Assembly (NCBI GenBank): GCA_963842355.1
Contig: CAWJGC010000004.1
Location: 868,001 to 932,000, forward strand
Reading direction: 5' to 3'
Origin: JASHPR01 sp963842355
GTDB taxonomy: Bacteria > Actinomycetota > Actinomycetes > Streptosporangiales > Streptosporangiaceae
DNA length: 64,000 nt
A model generated the notes under the pieces. It was given only the letters and a program-made list of their open reading frames with translations, was not told where the DNA came from and ran no database searches. The position numbers and the translations under genes are program-made. Positions 1-8,577 of this stretch are shown here, piece by piece (the first letter of the stretch is position 1; every line of letters starts with the position of its first letter).

Positions 1-3
1 GCT

Positions 4-465
4 GTGATCTACGCCGGAGCAGAGATCGGCGCCGCCACGGTGGTCGGTCACCACACGCTGCTGCGGTCGTTCGTCACTGTCGGGGAAGGATCCCAGCTCG
101 GCCATCACCTCACGGTGGAGCGGGCGAGCAGCATAGGCGCGAACGTGCGCTGCTCGCCCGGTAGCCACATCACGAGCTCATGCGTGCTGGCCGACAGGGT
201 ATTCCTGGGAGCCGGGGTGCGGACGGTCAATGACCGGGAGCTGATCTGGCGCGATCCGGACCGGGCACCGGAGCTGGTACCGCCATGCTTCGAGCGCGGC
301 GCTCGGGTGGGTTCGGGCTCGGTCATCCTCGCGGCCGTCACGGTAGGCGAGGAGGCGCTGGTCGGGGCGGGATCGGTGGTTACCCGTGATGTACCAGCAG
401 GGTCGGTAGCCTACGGCGTGCCAGCCCGGGTCCGCCGCTGCGCAGTGCGGGCGGGCACGCCGTGA
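4..465 (+). CDS. Hexapeptide-repeat acyltransferase (left-handed beta-helix)
   Basis: This 153-residue protein is built from repeated hexapeptides (GAEIGAATVVG, GARVGSGSVIL, VGEEALVGAGSVVT) and ends in the VTRDVPAGSVAYGVPAR signature typical of NeuD/serine O-acetyltransferase-like sugar or amino-acid acyltransferases, which form trimers and use acetyl- or acyl-CoA. The GTG at 4 lies at the window edge, so the true start may be upstream. Its stop overlaps the next start (GTGA), implying translational coupling with the acyl-CoA-dehydrogenase-like gene. The substrate cannot be read from sequence; a small acyl-transfer pathway extending leftwards is likely. Confidence 0.8.
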   Translation: MIYAGAEIGAATVVGHHTLLRSFVTVGEGSQLGHHLTVERASSIGANVRCSPGSHITSSCVLADRVFLGAGVRTVNDRELIWRDPDRAPELVPPCFERGARVGSGSVILAAVTVGEEALVGAGSVVTRDVPAGSVAYGVPARVRRCAVRAGTP

Positions 466-1844
466 CCACCATGGGTGGCGCGACCCGATGGCTGGTCCCG
501 CTGATACGCGGCGTCCCTGGGCTCACCGAGCTGGACACGCTGCGGCTCCGTCACTTCGAGGAGTCCCTGGGCGGGCTGCTGGCCAGCCATCCGATCGGGC
601 CGGACGTCGAGCAGCGGCTGCGCAGCCAGCGGCTGGCGCGGATTCGCCGGGAACTCGCAGCGTGCGGTCTTCTCGCCGTCGCCGTGCCAGCCCAGGACGG
701 GGGATCAGGCCGACCGGCGGTGATTCAGGCACTGATGCAGTTCGTGTGCGGGTATCACGATGCCGACCTACGCGACTCGACCGGACTCGGCCACGGCCGC
801 CTGATCGCGCGCCACGCCTCCCCGTCGGCGCGCAGCCGGTGGCTGCCCAGGCTGCTCGCCGGAGACCTGCCCGGGATCGCGATCACCGAGCCCCACGGCG
901 GCAGCCAGGTTCAGGCAACTGCGACTGCGGCCACCGCGCATCGCGACGGCGTGTGGCGGCTCACCGGCACGAAGACATGGATCAGCCGTCTCGAGGAGGC
1001 CGCGGTGTTCATCGTGTTCTTCACCGACCCGGCCGGGCGCCTGACCGCAGGCATCATTGACGCGGGTGACGTCGGCCTGCAGCGTCGCGCTGTCCTGCCA
1101 GCCGGGCTGGCCGGATGGACGTGGGGTGAACTGCGGCTGCGCGACGCGCGACTGCGGCCATGTGATTTCCTTGGCCGTCCGGGAGAGGGCATGACGCTGC
1201 TGCGCGAGCACTTCGCGCACTACCGGCCGCTGGTCGCCGCCACCGGCCTCGGCACCGCCGCCGCCGTTCACGACCAGGTGGCCGCGCATCTGGGCGTGCG
1301 TCGGTCATCGGGGGTCATCACAGATCTGCGGGACAATGCCCTGATCACGCTGGGCCGCTCGTATGCGCAGATCAACGCGGCGCTTCTGGCGGCCTTTACC
1401 GCACAGCGGCTGTCGGAGTCCGGCGATAGGCGGGCCGTGATGTGGGGATGTGCCGTCAAGGCCTACGGGTGCGACGTCGCGCATGCGGCCGCAGCCGAGC
1501 TCATGCTGCTAGTCGGCGCCGGTGGGTTCGCGGCCGGTTCGCCGCTGGCGAAGGCTCTTGGTGACCTTGGCGCGCTGCGGTACGCCGATGGCATCCATGA
1601 CAGGCTCTACCGCGCCGCCGGCCGCGCGCTCACCGCCGTCGACCCGGCCGTGCCCGTGGCGATTCCGCTGCCCAGGACATCGCTCAGCCCACCCGGCTGC
1701 CGCCCTCCAGCGACACCACCGTCCGGCTCGTCAGCGCCTGCAGGCACGCGGCGATCCGGCGGCCGACCAGTGGCGTCACCCGGTCGGCCACCTGGGCCGG
1801 GCGGACGAACGCAAACCCGGCGAGCTCACCGTCCGGCAGGGTGA
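462..1844 (+). CDS. Acyl-CoA dehydrogenase family protein with abnormal 3' end
   Basis: The reading frame carries the flavin-dehydrogenase middle-domain signatures ITEPHGGS (residues about 141-148) and LTGTKTWISR (about 166-176), followed by a helical C-terminal domain ending in an LGDLGALRYADGIHDRLYRAA stretch read in pieces. It is predicted to bind FAD and oxidise an acyl thioester, or act on an acyl-carrier-bound substrate, given the coupled acyltransferase upstream. Coding character stops near base 1680. The last roughly 55 codons are Pro/Arg-rich and lie antisense to the NUDIX gene, so the native stop appears lost at a rearrangement junction. The family is clear; the exact reaction is not. 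Confidence 0.75.
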   Translation: MTTMGGATRWLVPLIRGVPGLTELDTLRLRHFEESLGGLLASHPIGPDVEQRLRSQRLARIRRELAACGLLAVAVPAQDGGSGRPAVIQALMQFVCGYHDADLRDSTGLGHGRLIARHASPSARSRWLPRLLAGDLPGIAITEPHGGSQVQATATAATAHRDGVWRLTGTKTWISRLEEAAVFIVFFTDPAGRLTAGIIDAGDVGLQRRAVLPAGLAGWTWGELRLRDARLRPCDFLGRPGEGMTLLREHFAHYRPLVAATGLGTAAAVHDQVAAHLGVRRSSGVITDLRDNALITLGRSYAQINAALLAAFTAQRLSESGDRRAVMWGCAVKAYGCDVAHAAAAELMLLVGAGGFAAGSPLAKALGDLGALRYADGIHDRLYRAAGRALTAVDPAVPVAIPLPRTSLSPPGCRPPATPPSGSSAPAGTRRSGGRPVASPGRPPGPGGRTQTRRAHRPAG

Positions 1845-2193
1845 TCGCGTCGATATCGGCCGGCGGGAGCACGCCGCCGTGGTAGACCACGACCAGGCCC
1901 TCCGGACGTTCGGGCTGCGATGGCACCCAGTCCACCGCGAGCACCCGCCCCACCGGGCGATCCAGCCCGAGTTCCTCGGCCACCTCCCGGCGGCACGCAG
2001 CATGCGGGGACTCTTCAGCCTCCACCGCCCCGCCCGGCAGGTCCCAGGTGTCCCGGTAGACCGGGTCGACCAGCAGCACCCTGCCCGCCTCGTCGGTGAA
2101 TAAGGCACCCGCCGCCATGCGCTTGCGCGCCAGCGACGCTATGTACGCGTCCGTCGGCGTAGACCCTGGACGACCAGAACTCATCCACGTCAC
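1684..2193 (-). CDS. NUDIX hydrolase
   Basis: The 169-residue product holds a complete Nudix box (GX5EX7REUXEEXGU) at about residues 54-77, seen as GGAVEAEES then REVAEELG, the metal-binding loop that hydrolyses nucleoside-diphosphate-linked compounds. The GTG start at 2193 overlaps by GTGA the stop of a remnant reading frame upstream, suggesting it was the downstream gene of a lost operon. Its 3' end overlaps the spurious tail of the acyl-CoA-dehydrogenase-like gene by 161 bases. Substrate unknown. Confidence 0.85.
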   Translation of the reverse strand: MTWMSSGRPGSTPTDAYIASLARKRMAAGALFTDEAGRVLLVDPVYRDTWDLPGGAVEAEESPHAACRREVAEELGLDRPVGRVLAVDWVPSQPERPEGLVVVYHGGVLPPADIDAITLPDGELAGFAFVRPAQVADRVTPLVGRRIAACLQALTSRTVVSLEGGSRVG

Positions 2194-2370
2194 AGTAGAG
2201 GCAAGATCTGCAGCCGGTAGCGCTTATAGCGTGACTGTTCGGCCAGTCTGGCCACCTGCTCGCCTAAACGGGTTCGGCTGCGACCCAGGTACCAGCACAC
2301 TGCTGCACGGGTGAGCATCTGCGCGACGACGAGGAAAGTGACGCGTGGCGCTCGCCGGTACGGTCGAGGC
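2190..2370 (-). pseudogene. 3' remnant carrying the recurrent RVTFxVVAQML module
   Basis: On the minus strand a frame reads APRVTFLVVAQMLTRA and continues to a stop at 2190-2192 that overlaps the NUDIX start by GTGA. No start codon or upstream domain remains. The RVTFxVVAQM stretch resembles the ends of the reading frames at 36098-36358 and 34486-35703 and a fragment near 29520, so this looks like the tail of a small gene family found several times in this window. Function unknown. Confidence 0.4.
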
Positions 2371-2642
2371 TGCGGCCAGCGGATCTTCTACGCTCCGCCG
2401 CCGTCGCTCCGGCGAGGCCGCGGCGGTACGGCTGGCAGCGCCACCTGCGCCGCCGTGCTTCCCGGTTCAGCACCGCCGTCCGCTCGTAGAGCCGAGCGGA
2501 GTGCTGTCTGAAGGACCGTATAAATCAGTCACAGAGAGTGACATTCAGCGCAAAAAGTGGGAGCATGGACTCTGCCCGGCCGGGCGACGGGGCGGTGCGC
2601 ACTCCGTGGGGCGCTTGAGGCGGCTCACCTTGAGGGGGAAAG
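2371..2642. other. Intergenic region before the serine protease gene
   Basis: No convincing gene is visible. The base composition falls towards 2520-2560 (ACAGAGAGTGACATTCAGCG), compatible with a promoter for the protease gene, whose ATG is preceded by a GAGGGGG ribosome-binding site. Confidence 0.3.
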
Positions 2643-3692
2643 ATGACGATCTCGGCCAACGGATCTGTTGCGGGAGCGGACGGGCAGAACGGCGCCATCG
2701 GGCTGGTGGACAGCGGCTCCGTCTCTTACCGCGAGATAGATTCGAATCAGCGAAGGAAAATCCAGGCTGCGGGCAGGCGATTTGCCGAGCTGACGGACGG
2801 CAGTCCCTGTCTTCTGTTAATTGGCCAGTATATCGGCGTGGGTGATCCGGGGACCGCGACGGAAAGCCGGGTGCAGCTGGCATGCCAGGAACGATTCGGA
2901 TTCCCGAAGCCGGTGCCCGAGGAAACGATTAACGTCATACTCGACTCGACCGGTGGTTCGCTCGATAGTGCGTTCAGGACGGCCTTGTACCTTTCCAGGT
3001 ATGCCGTGAACCTTAATATCTACGTTCCGCGCAGGGCTAAGAGCGCCAGCACCCTGGTCGCCGTGGCAGCAAATAGCATTTTTATGTCGCCGTTCGGCGA
3101 GCTGGGACCGCTTGATACCCAGATCAGGGACCCCAGGAATCCAACGGACTACATATCAGCCCTCGACTGCTACCAGAGCGTTGATTACGTTCGGGAGTTC
3201 GGGTTTTCAACGCTCTCGCAGGCACTCAAGCAGCTGGCCGCGGTGACCCAGGGCAAGCTGCTGCTCACCGATTCGCTCGACGCGGCCGCGAAGTTCGCGA
3301 TAGGCAGCATCACGCCGATGCTTTCCCAGACCCGGTCGCTTGACTTCGGCGCGTGGGGACGCAGCCTGAAGATGGGCGAGAAGTATGCTCAGATACTCAT
3401 CTGCCGGGCTGGCGAGCTGGACCAGGGAAAAGCAGCAAGGATTGCTTCCCGGCTGGTTTACGGTTACACTCACCACCGCTTTCCTATTGACATAGCGGAA
3501 GCCAGGGATATGGGCCTGGATCCGCAGGAGATGTCGGAGGAAGAATACAAAACCGCGATCGAGATCGTGAACATCTGCAACGACAATCAGGTCTGCATTG
3601 AGTTTGTCGACGAACATGCAGGTCCGGTGGAAGGCAATGGCGCATCCGTGGCCGGGGCGGTCCCGGACACCGCGGCACCGGCGCAGGTCTAG
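2643..3692 (+). CDS. SDH_sah / ClpP-fold serine protease-like protein
   Basis: This 349-residue protein matches the serine dehydrogenase proteinase (SDH_sah) branch of the ClpP/SppA crotonase fold: VILDSTGGSLDSA (about 98-110) forms the oxyanion Gly-Gly turn, PRRAKSASTLVAVAA (about 129-143) holds the predicted nucleophile Ser134, and SPFGELGPLDTQI (about 149-161) is the conserved strand after it. No signal peptide or membrane segment is evident, so it is probably cytoplasmic; the C-terminal 25 residues are low-complexity. The start follows a strong GAGGGGG site. A 52-residue Cys protein follows 64 bases downstream in the same direction. Codon use is less GC-rich than its neighbours. The substrate is unknown. 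Confidence 0.75.
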   Translation: MTISANGSVAGADGQNGAIGLVDSGSVSYREIDSNQRRKIQAAGRRFAELTDGSPCLLLIGQYIGVGDPGTATESRVQLACQERFGFPKPVPEETINVILDSTGGSLDSAFRTALYLSRYAVNLNIYVPRRAKSASTLVAVAANSIFMSPFGELGPLDTQIRDPRNPTDYISALDCYQSVDYVREFGFSTLSQALKQLAAVTQGKLLLTDSLDAAAKFAIGSITPMLSQTRSLDFGAWGRSLKMGEKYAQILICRAGELDQGKAARIASRLVYGYTHHRFPIDIAEARDMGLDPQEMSEEEYKTAIEIVNICNDNQVCIEFVDEHAGPVEGNGASVAGAVPDTAAPAQV

Positions 3693-3756
3693 GAGAACGT
3701 GGCGGGCTTGCGTCTTGGGAAGCCAGCAGGTCTACGAGAATCGAGGTGCACTGTAG

Positions 3757-3915
3757 ATGTCCAGGATCCTGTGCCTGGAACCTGGCTGCAACGAGACCGT
3801 GGAACTTCCAGAGGAACCGGTCGCCGTCATCGAGGAGTACCTGCCGCCGCCGGAGCGCGAGATCGAGATCGTGTGCCCCCGGGGGCACCGTCAGATTTAC
3901 GTGCTGAAGTACTGA
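3757..3915 (+). CDS. 52-residue Cys/His small protein
   Basis: The frame starts at ATG 3757 and ends with TGA at 3913-3915. It reads MSRILCLEPGCNETVELP at the N-terminus and EIVCPRGHRQIYVLKY at the C-terminus. The spacing C-x4-C ... C-P-x-G-H looks like a compact zinc-ribbon knuckle. It follows the serine-protease gene in the same direction and may be its partner or regulator (inference). Its last ten codons are part of the 203-bp duplicated segment, and the same ending is found again at 8374-8408 beyond the mobile element. The stop is followed by a strong hairpin. Confidence 0.55.
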   Translation: MSRILCLEPGCNETVELPEEPVAVIEEYLPPPEREIEIVCPRGHRQIYVLKY

Positions 3916-4083
3916 CGTGGCCCGGGCCTGGCCGACCGGCCAGTCGGCCGGGCCCGCGTGCCCGGTAGCGGCGGTAGCCTCAGTTTCGCTGCAGCACGCG
4001 CGCGGCCGCGGCGAACACGGTGGCGGTGAGCAGCAGCCGAAGACCACAAGGCTTGATGCGGCCACCTCGCCCAGTCCGTTGGA
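3881..4083 (+). repeat. Left copy of 203-bp target-site duplication of the IS1634 element
   Basis: Bases 3881-4083 are repeated at 8374-8577, identical except for one missing C (CAGCAGCC here, CAGCCAGCC there). The copies abut the two ends of the element at 4084-8373 exactly. The segment carries the last codons of the 52-residue gene, the hairpin and the last 35 or so codons of the membrane protein encoded at 8473-10478. IS1634-family elements are known to make long, variable-length direct repeats. Confidence 0.9.
3924..3955. terminator. Bidirectional hairpin between convergent genes
   Basis: Arms GGGCCTGGCCGAC and GTCGGCCGGGCCC pair with one mismatch around a 6-base loop. It lies between the stop of the 52-residue gene and the (duplicated) stop of the convergent membrane-protein gene, with no T-run, as is common for actinobacterial terminators. 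An identical copy is at 8417-8448 within the right-hand duplication. Confidence 0.6.
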
Positions 4084-4193
4084 CCTGAGTTTGGTCACCG
4101 GCCTGCGGAGCGATTATCAGCGGCGCGCTGACTGGGGTGATGGGTGCGGCAGAGGCGTTCCTGAGGCACTAGCTGGTGCCCTACGGTTGGCCC

Positions 4194-5544
4194 GTGGCGT
4201 GGATTCGGCGGGTGCGGACGTCCTCAGGGGCGACGGCCGTGCAGATCGCTGAGTCGGCTGGTGGCCGCCGGCGGATTATCGCGCATGTCGGCTCGGCGCA
4301 TACCGAGGCTGAGCTCGGGTTGCTGGTCGAGCGGGCCCGGGCGCTGCTGCGGGATCCGGGACAGGGCGAGTTCGAGCTGGGGATCGAGCCGGTGGCGGCG
4401 AAGACGCCGCTGCTGGCCCCGGCGGGTGGTGACACGCTCTTCGGTGACCCGGTCACCATGACACGCACGCGCGTGACGGCCGCCGCCCCGCGGGTGATCT
4501 CGACCTCGTCGCGGGTGCTGTATGACGTTCTGGCCGGGGTGTTCATCTCCCTCGGGTTCGACGCGCTGGGAGACGACGTGTTCCGGGACCTGGTTATTGC
4601 CAGGATCGTGGAGCCGACCTCGATCCTGGACACCGGGCGGGTGCTGACCGATCTGGGCCGCAGGCCGGCGAGAGAGAAGACGATGCGCCGCGCCCTGGCC
4701 CGCTGCGGCAAGGACGGCTACCGCGACCAGCTCGCCGCGCTGTGCTTCGCCCGCGCGCGGGCCGGCGGCGATGTCTCCTTGTGCCTCTACGACGTGACGA
4801 CGTTGTATTTCGAGGCGGAGAAGGAGGACGACCTGCGCAAGGTCGGGTACTCCAAGGAGCGGCGGGTCGACCCGCAGGTCGTGGTCGGGCTGCTGGTCGA
4901 CCGGCACGGCTTCCCGCTGGAGATCGGCTGCTTCGAAGGGTCCAGGGCCGAGACGCTGACGCTGCTGCCGGTCATCCGCCAGTTCCAGGCCGGCACGGCA
5001 TGGAGGGCATGGTCGTGGTCGCCGACGCGGGCATGCTGTCGGCGGCTAACCTGCGCGAGCTGGACGAGGCCGGGCTCGGGTTCATCGTCGGCTCCCGCAC
5101 GACGAAGGCGCCGGTCGACCTGGAGTCCCATTTCCGGTGGCATGGGGACGCTTTCACCGACGGGCAGGTCATCGACACCCTCACCGCGCGCGCCGGCAAG
5201 AACACCGAGAACAACGTCGCGCTGAGGGCCGAGCCCGTCTGGAACCGTAACAGCCATTCGTCGTCATGGCGGGCGGTGTGGGCGTACTCCGCCAGGCGCG
5301 CCGCCCGTGACAACAAGACCCTCAACGCTCAGGAGAACCGGGCCCGCGCCGTCGTGGACGGGGACAAGACGGCACGCACACCCAGGTTCGTGACGATCAA
5401 GGGCGACGCCCGGACCCTGGACGAAGCCTCGCTCGCGCGGGCTCGCAGGCTTGCCGGCTCAAGGGCTACGTCACCAACATCCCCGCCACCGTGATGACCC
5501 CAGACCAGGTGATCGGCTCCTACCACGACCTGTGGCACGTGGAG
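4194..5544 (+). pseudogene. IS1634-family transposase, 5' part
   Basis: From a GTG at 4194 the frame reads VAWIRRVRTSSGATAVQIAE, then the DDE-fold segments DVTTLYFEAEKED, GYSKERRVDPQVVVGLLVD and GCFEGSRAETLTLLPVI. The frame shifts near 4990-5005 (into GMVVVADAGMLSAANL, the second catalytic Asp region) and again near 5458-5462 (into LKGYVTNIPATVMTPDQV). It stops making sense after SYHDLWHVE at 5544, where the recombinase element is inserted. The missing C-terminus resumes in frame at 8070. Confidence 0.9.
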
Positions 5545-5564
5545 ACGAGCAAGCCGCAATGCTG

Positions 5565-7774
5565 TTATAGCCGCGGCTGTTCGGCATCGCTGCGGGATCC
5601 TTCCTGTTCGGTGTTCATTAAGGCAGCTTGGTTTTTCAGCCAGGGGCGGCGGTTGTGCTGGCCCCGGGGCACGTGGTGCAAGGCGCGCAGGCGTTCGACC
5701 TCGGCGGGGTCGGCGCGGACTATGCGTAGCCTGGCCTGGGGGTGCAGGTAGCCGGTGGCCCAGCCACGCCGGACCCAGGAGTCGAGGGTGACCTCGGACA
5801 TGGCCAGGTGCTCGGCCAGGTCACGCAGCCACCACTCGTGCTGGGCCAGGGCCGGGCGGTTGCGGCGGGCCGGGACATGGGAGCGGTGGATGCCCAGGGC
5901 CCGCAGCAAGTCGGTGACCGCGTTGGGTGTGAAGGCGGGGATGCGCTTGGGCGGGCGGAAGCCCTCGGCGTTGAGGCGCACGGCGATCTGCGCGGTGGTG
6001 CACCCGCTGTCCGCGAGCTCGCGGGCGCGGGCGGCGAGCTGAGGGTAGTAGCTGAGCTGGGTCAGGCAGGCCACCGGGCGGGTGATCTGCCCGGCAGTGC
6101 GGTGGCCGCCGGCCCAGGTGACCTCCACGTCCACCTTCTCGCTGGCACCGAGCACCGTGACGCGGACCTGCTCGATCAGGTGGCGGATCAGCTGCTTGCG
6201 GTCGGCGTCGGTGGTGGTGGGTGCGTTCCAGACCGCGGGCAGGTCAGTGGCCAGGGCCCGGATCTGCTCGCGCTCGGCAGCTGTCAGCTTCCGGGGGCGG
6301 GCGGCGGTGAAGCGGTTGTACTCCTCGCCCAGCCGCTGCCGCTCGGCCAGCGTGGTCTCCCAGTCCTTTTCCAGCTGCCGGACGACCAGGCGGTTCTCCG
6401 GCTCGGCGAGCTGGTACTGGCGGCGGGCCCGGCTGGCGGCGAAATCGGCGCGTTCCAGCGCTGCCGCCAGATCCGGTCGACCTGCGCGCGCTGGCCTTCG
6501 GCCTGCTCAGCCGCAGCCAGGGAGACTTCGAGGGCGGCGGGTGCCATCGCGGCCAGCAGCAGGCCGGTGACGTGCGCGTCCACGCACGAGCCGGTGATCT
6601 GCTGGCACTGCCCGGCCCCGTAATCGCTCTTCTCCCGGGCGCACACATAGACCGGCTGCTGCCTCCCGCCTGGGCCGCGCTGGTAGTGCACCGTCATCTT
6701 CTTGCCGCAGCGGCCGCAGGCCACCAGCCCGGCCAGCAGGGCCGGGCCGTCGCGCACCGCGCCCAGGCTCTGGGACCGGGACCGGTTGGCGTCCATCCGC
6801 TGCATGTTCTTCTCGTACTGCTCGATGCTGATATAGGCGGGCAGCAGCCCGGGCAGGAAGACGATCCAGTCCCCGCGTGCGGTCCGCACCCGCCCGGTGA
6901 ACGGCCGCCCGGCTTGCCGCCGCCGGGGATCAACCCGGCTGCGGCCATAGGCGTAGATCCCAGCGTAAGCCGGGTTGCGGAGAATGTTCTGCACCCCAAC
7001 CCGGCTGGGCCGCGCACGCCAGCTCCCCACGCTCAGGTCCTTCCCGCAGCCGGATCCCGAGCTGGATGTGGTTGTCAGCCAGGAAGCACAGCACCGCATT
7101 CACCGTGCCCAGCCGGTCAAACAACTCGAAGATCAGGCGGATCACAGCCTGGACCTGCTCATCGGGATCCAGGGCCACCTCACCTGAGGGGCGCCGCACG
7201 AACCGGCCGGCATCGGCACGGCCAGCTCCCCGCGCCGGGCCTTGGCCAGCCGCCCGGTCCACATCCGCTGCTTGATCAGGTGCAGCTCAGCCTCGCTGAT
7301 CGTGCCCTTCAGCCCCAGCAGGAGGCGGTCATTGTGATCGGCCGGGTCATAGATCCCGTCCGGATCCCCCAGCAAGGTCCCCGACAGGGCACACAACTCC
7401 AGCAGCTGATGCCATTCCCGGCCGCTGCGCGCCAGCCGCGACATCTCGATGCCCAGCACGATGCCCACATGATCCAGCCCGACCTCCGACACCAGCCGCT
7501 GGAAACCTGGGCGGGCATCGGCCCCCGACGCCGAATGACCCAGGTCCTCATCGATCACCAGCACCCTCGACGGTGCCCACCCCAGCCCAGCCGCCCGCTC
7601 CGCCAGCCCATACTGCAACCGCGTGGATTCCTGATGGTCCTGAACCTGCTGCGCGGTGGACTGGCGCACATAAACAGCCGCGAGGCGATCACGATGCCGC
7701 GGCCCGACCTTCCCCTCCAGCCGCTCAGACGGCCTGGCCGGAGCGCTGATCCCGCTCACCCCCGCCCCGGCCAC
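5565..7774 (-). pseudogene. Large serine recombinase (frameshifted)
   Basis: The N-terminal resolvase domain is evident (AAVYVRQSTAQQ with the expected catalytic Ser; EMSRLARSGREW; NDRLLLGLKGTISEAEL). It is followed by the recombinase domain (VGVQNILRNPAYAGIYAYG), a zinc-ribbon (LVACGRCGKKMTVHY ... YVCAREK) and a coiled-coil C-terminus ending in ALMNTEQEGSRSDAEQPRL. These lie in different frames, with shifts near 7195, 7065 and 6480, so a full-length protein of about 730 residues would need three corrections. Such recombinases integrate and excise their own DNA; here it presumably moved the element into the IS1634 transposase. Its breakage makes the insertion fixed unless the indels are sequencing errors. 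Confidence 0.85.
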
Positions 7775-8027
7775 ACGCCGGGTCCACCGGCGGCGTCATC
7801 ATCCGCCCGGCCAGCACCCCCAGCAGGCACGTCACCAGCATCCGGTTCACCTCCGGAAACGCCTCCCAGCCCGGAACCCCGCCCAGCGGGGTCGCTAACT
7901 GGGGGGCACCGCTGCGTCTGCAGACACTGCGGCCCACCTCCCTCACCGCCACCGGCCCGCGCCTCCCGCAACCGCCGCACATACGCGACCGCGGCCAGCA
8001 GGCCGTCAATACCGATGAGGGGAGCAT
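7725..8027 (-). other. Possible small accessory frame upstream of the recombinase
   Basis: Between the recombinase start and the element's right end, minus-strand frames read LIGIDGLLAAVAYVRRLREARA and then lose coding character. It could be a short broken accessory gene of the recombinase element or chance reading of GC-rich DNA; no family is recognised. Confidence 0.25.
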
Positions 8028-8069
8028 GCCCCGATTCGCCTACGTATGCAGTCTGGCTCGCTCCTTGAG

Positions 8070-8354
8070 CAGTCCTTCCGGATGTCCAAGACCGACCTCG
8101 CCGCCCGGCCCATGTTCGTGCGCACCAAAGACGCGATCGAAGCGCACCTGACCATCGTGTTCACCGCCCTCGCCGTGGCACGCACCGTGCAGCACCGCTC
8201 GGGCCTGGCCGTGCGCAACGTGGTCCGGCAGCTCCGGCCCCTGCGCTCAGCGACCATCGCGATCAACGGCGCGACACAGACGTTCCCGCCCGCCATCGAT
8301 CCCGATAAACAGGAACTTCTGGACACGCTCGTCACCGGAGATTCAAGGCACTAA
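8070..8354 (+). pseudogene. IS1634-family transposase, 3' part
   Basis: The frame QSFRMSKTDLAARPMFVRTK ... AHLTIVFTALAVARTVQ continues directly from HVE at 5544 and contains the catalytic-Glu region (E-QSFRMSK) and conserved C-terminus of IS1634 transposases. It ends with TAA at 8352-8354, 6 bases before the right terminal inverted repeat. Confidence 0.9.
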
Positions 8355-8373
8355 CGAAAAGACCAAACTCAGG

Positions 8374-8577
8374 GGGGGCACCGTCAGATTTACGTGCTGA
8401 AGTACTGACGTGGCCCGGGCCTGGCCGACCGGCCAGTCGGCCGGGCCCGCGTGCCCGGTAGCGGCGGTAGCCTCAGTTTCGCTGCAGCACGCGCGCGGCC
8501 GCGGCGAACACGGTGGCGGTGAGCAGCCAGCCGAAGACCACAAGGCTTGATGCGGCCACCTCGCCCAGTCCGTTGGA
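8374..8577 (+). repeat. Right copy of the 203/204-bp target-site duplication
   Basis: It matches 3881-4083 with one extra C. It restores the intact 3' end of the membrane-protein gene encoded at 8473-10478 and also carries an orphan copy of the last codons of the 52-residue gene plus the hairpin (8417-8448). Confidence 0.9.

Larger units (their letters stand above)
5545..8069 (-). mobile_element. Large-serine-recombinase element inserted in the transposase gene
   Basis: Joining 5544 to 8070 restores the transposase reading HVE-QSFRMSK exactly, which defines the inserted segment at about 2525 bp. GAG occurs at both junctions (5542-5544 and 8067-8069), a candidate 3-bp crossover duplication. 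The ends share only a weak inverted similarity (GAGCAAGCC / GAGCGAGCC). The insert encodes one serine recombinase on the minus strand and little else. Confidence 0.85.
4084..8373 (+). mobile_element. IS1634-family insertion sequence (interrupted)
   Basis: The element has perfect 13-bp terminal inverted repeats (CCTGAGTTTGGTC at 4084-4096; GACCAAACTCAGG at 8361-8373) and a 203/204-bp direct duplication outside them. Without the nested 2.5-kb insertion it would be about 1.77 kb, a normal IS1634 size. Its single transposase gene has frameshifts and is split by a serine-recombinase element, so this copy is inactive. Confidence 0.9.

Noticed and set aside
6572..8068. A 498-residue plus-strand frame
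   Set aside because: It is antisense to the serine recombinase, is Pro/Arg/His-rich and has no domain; GC-rich antisense frames stay open by composition.
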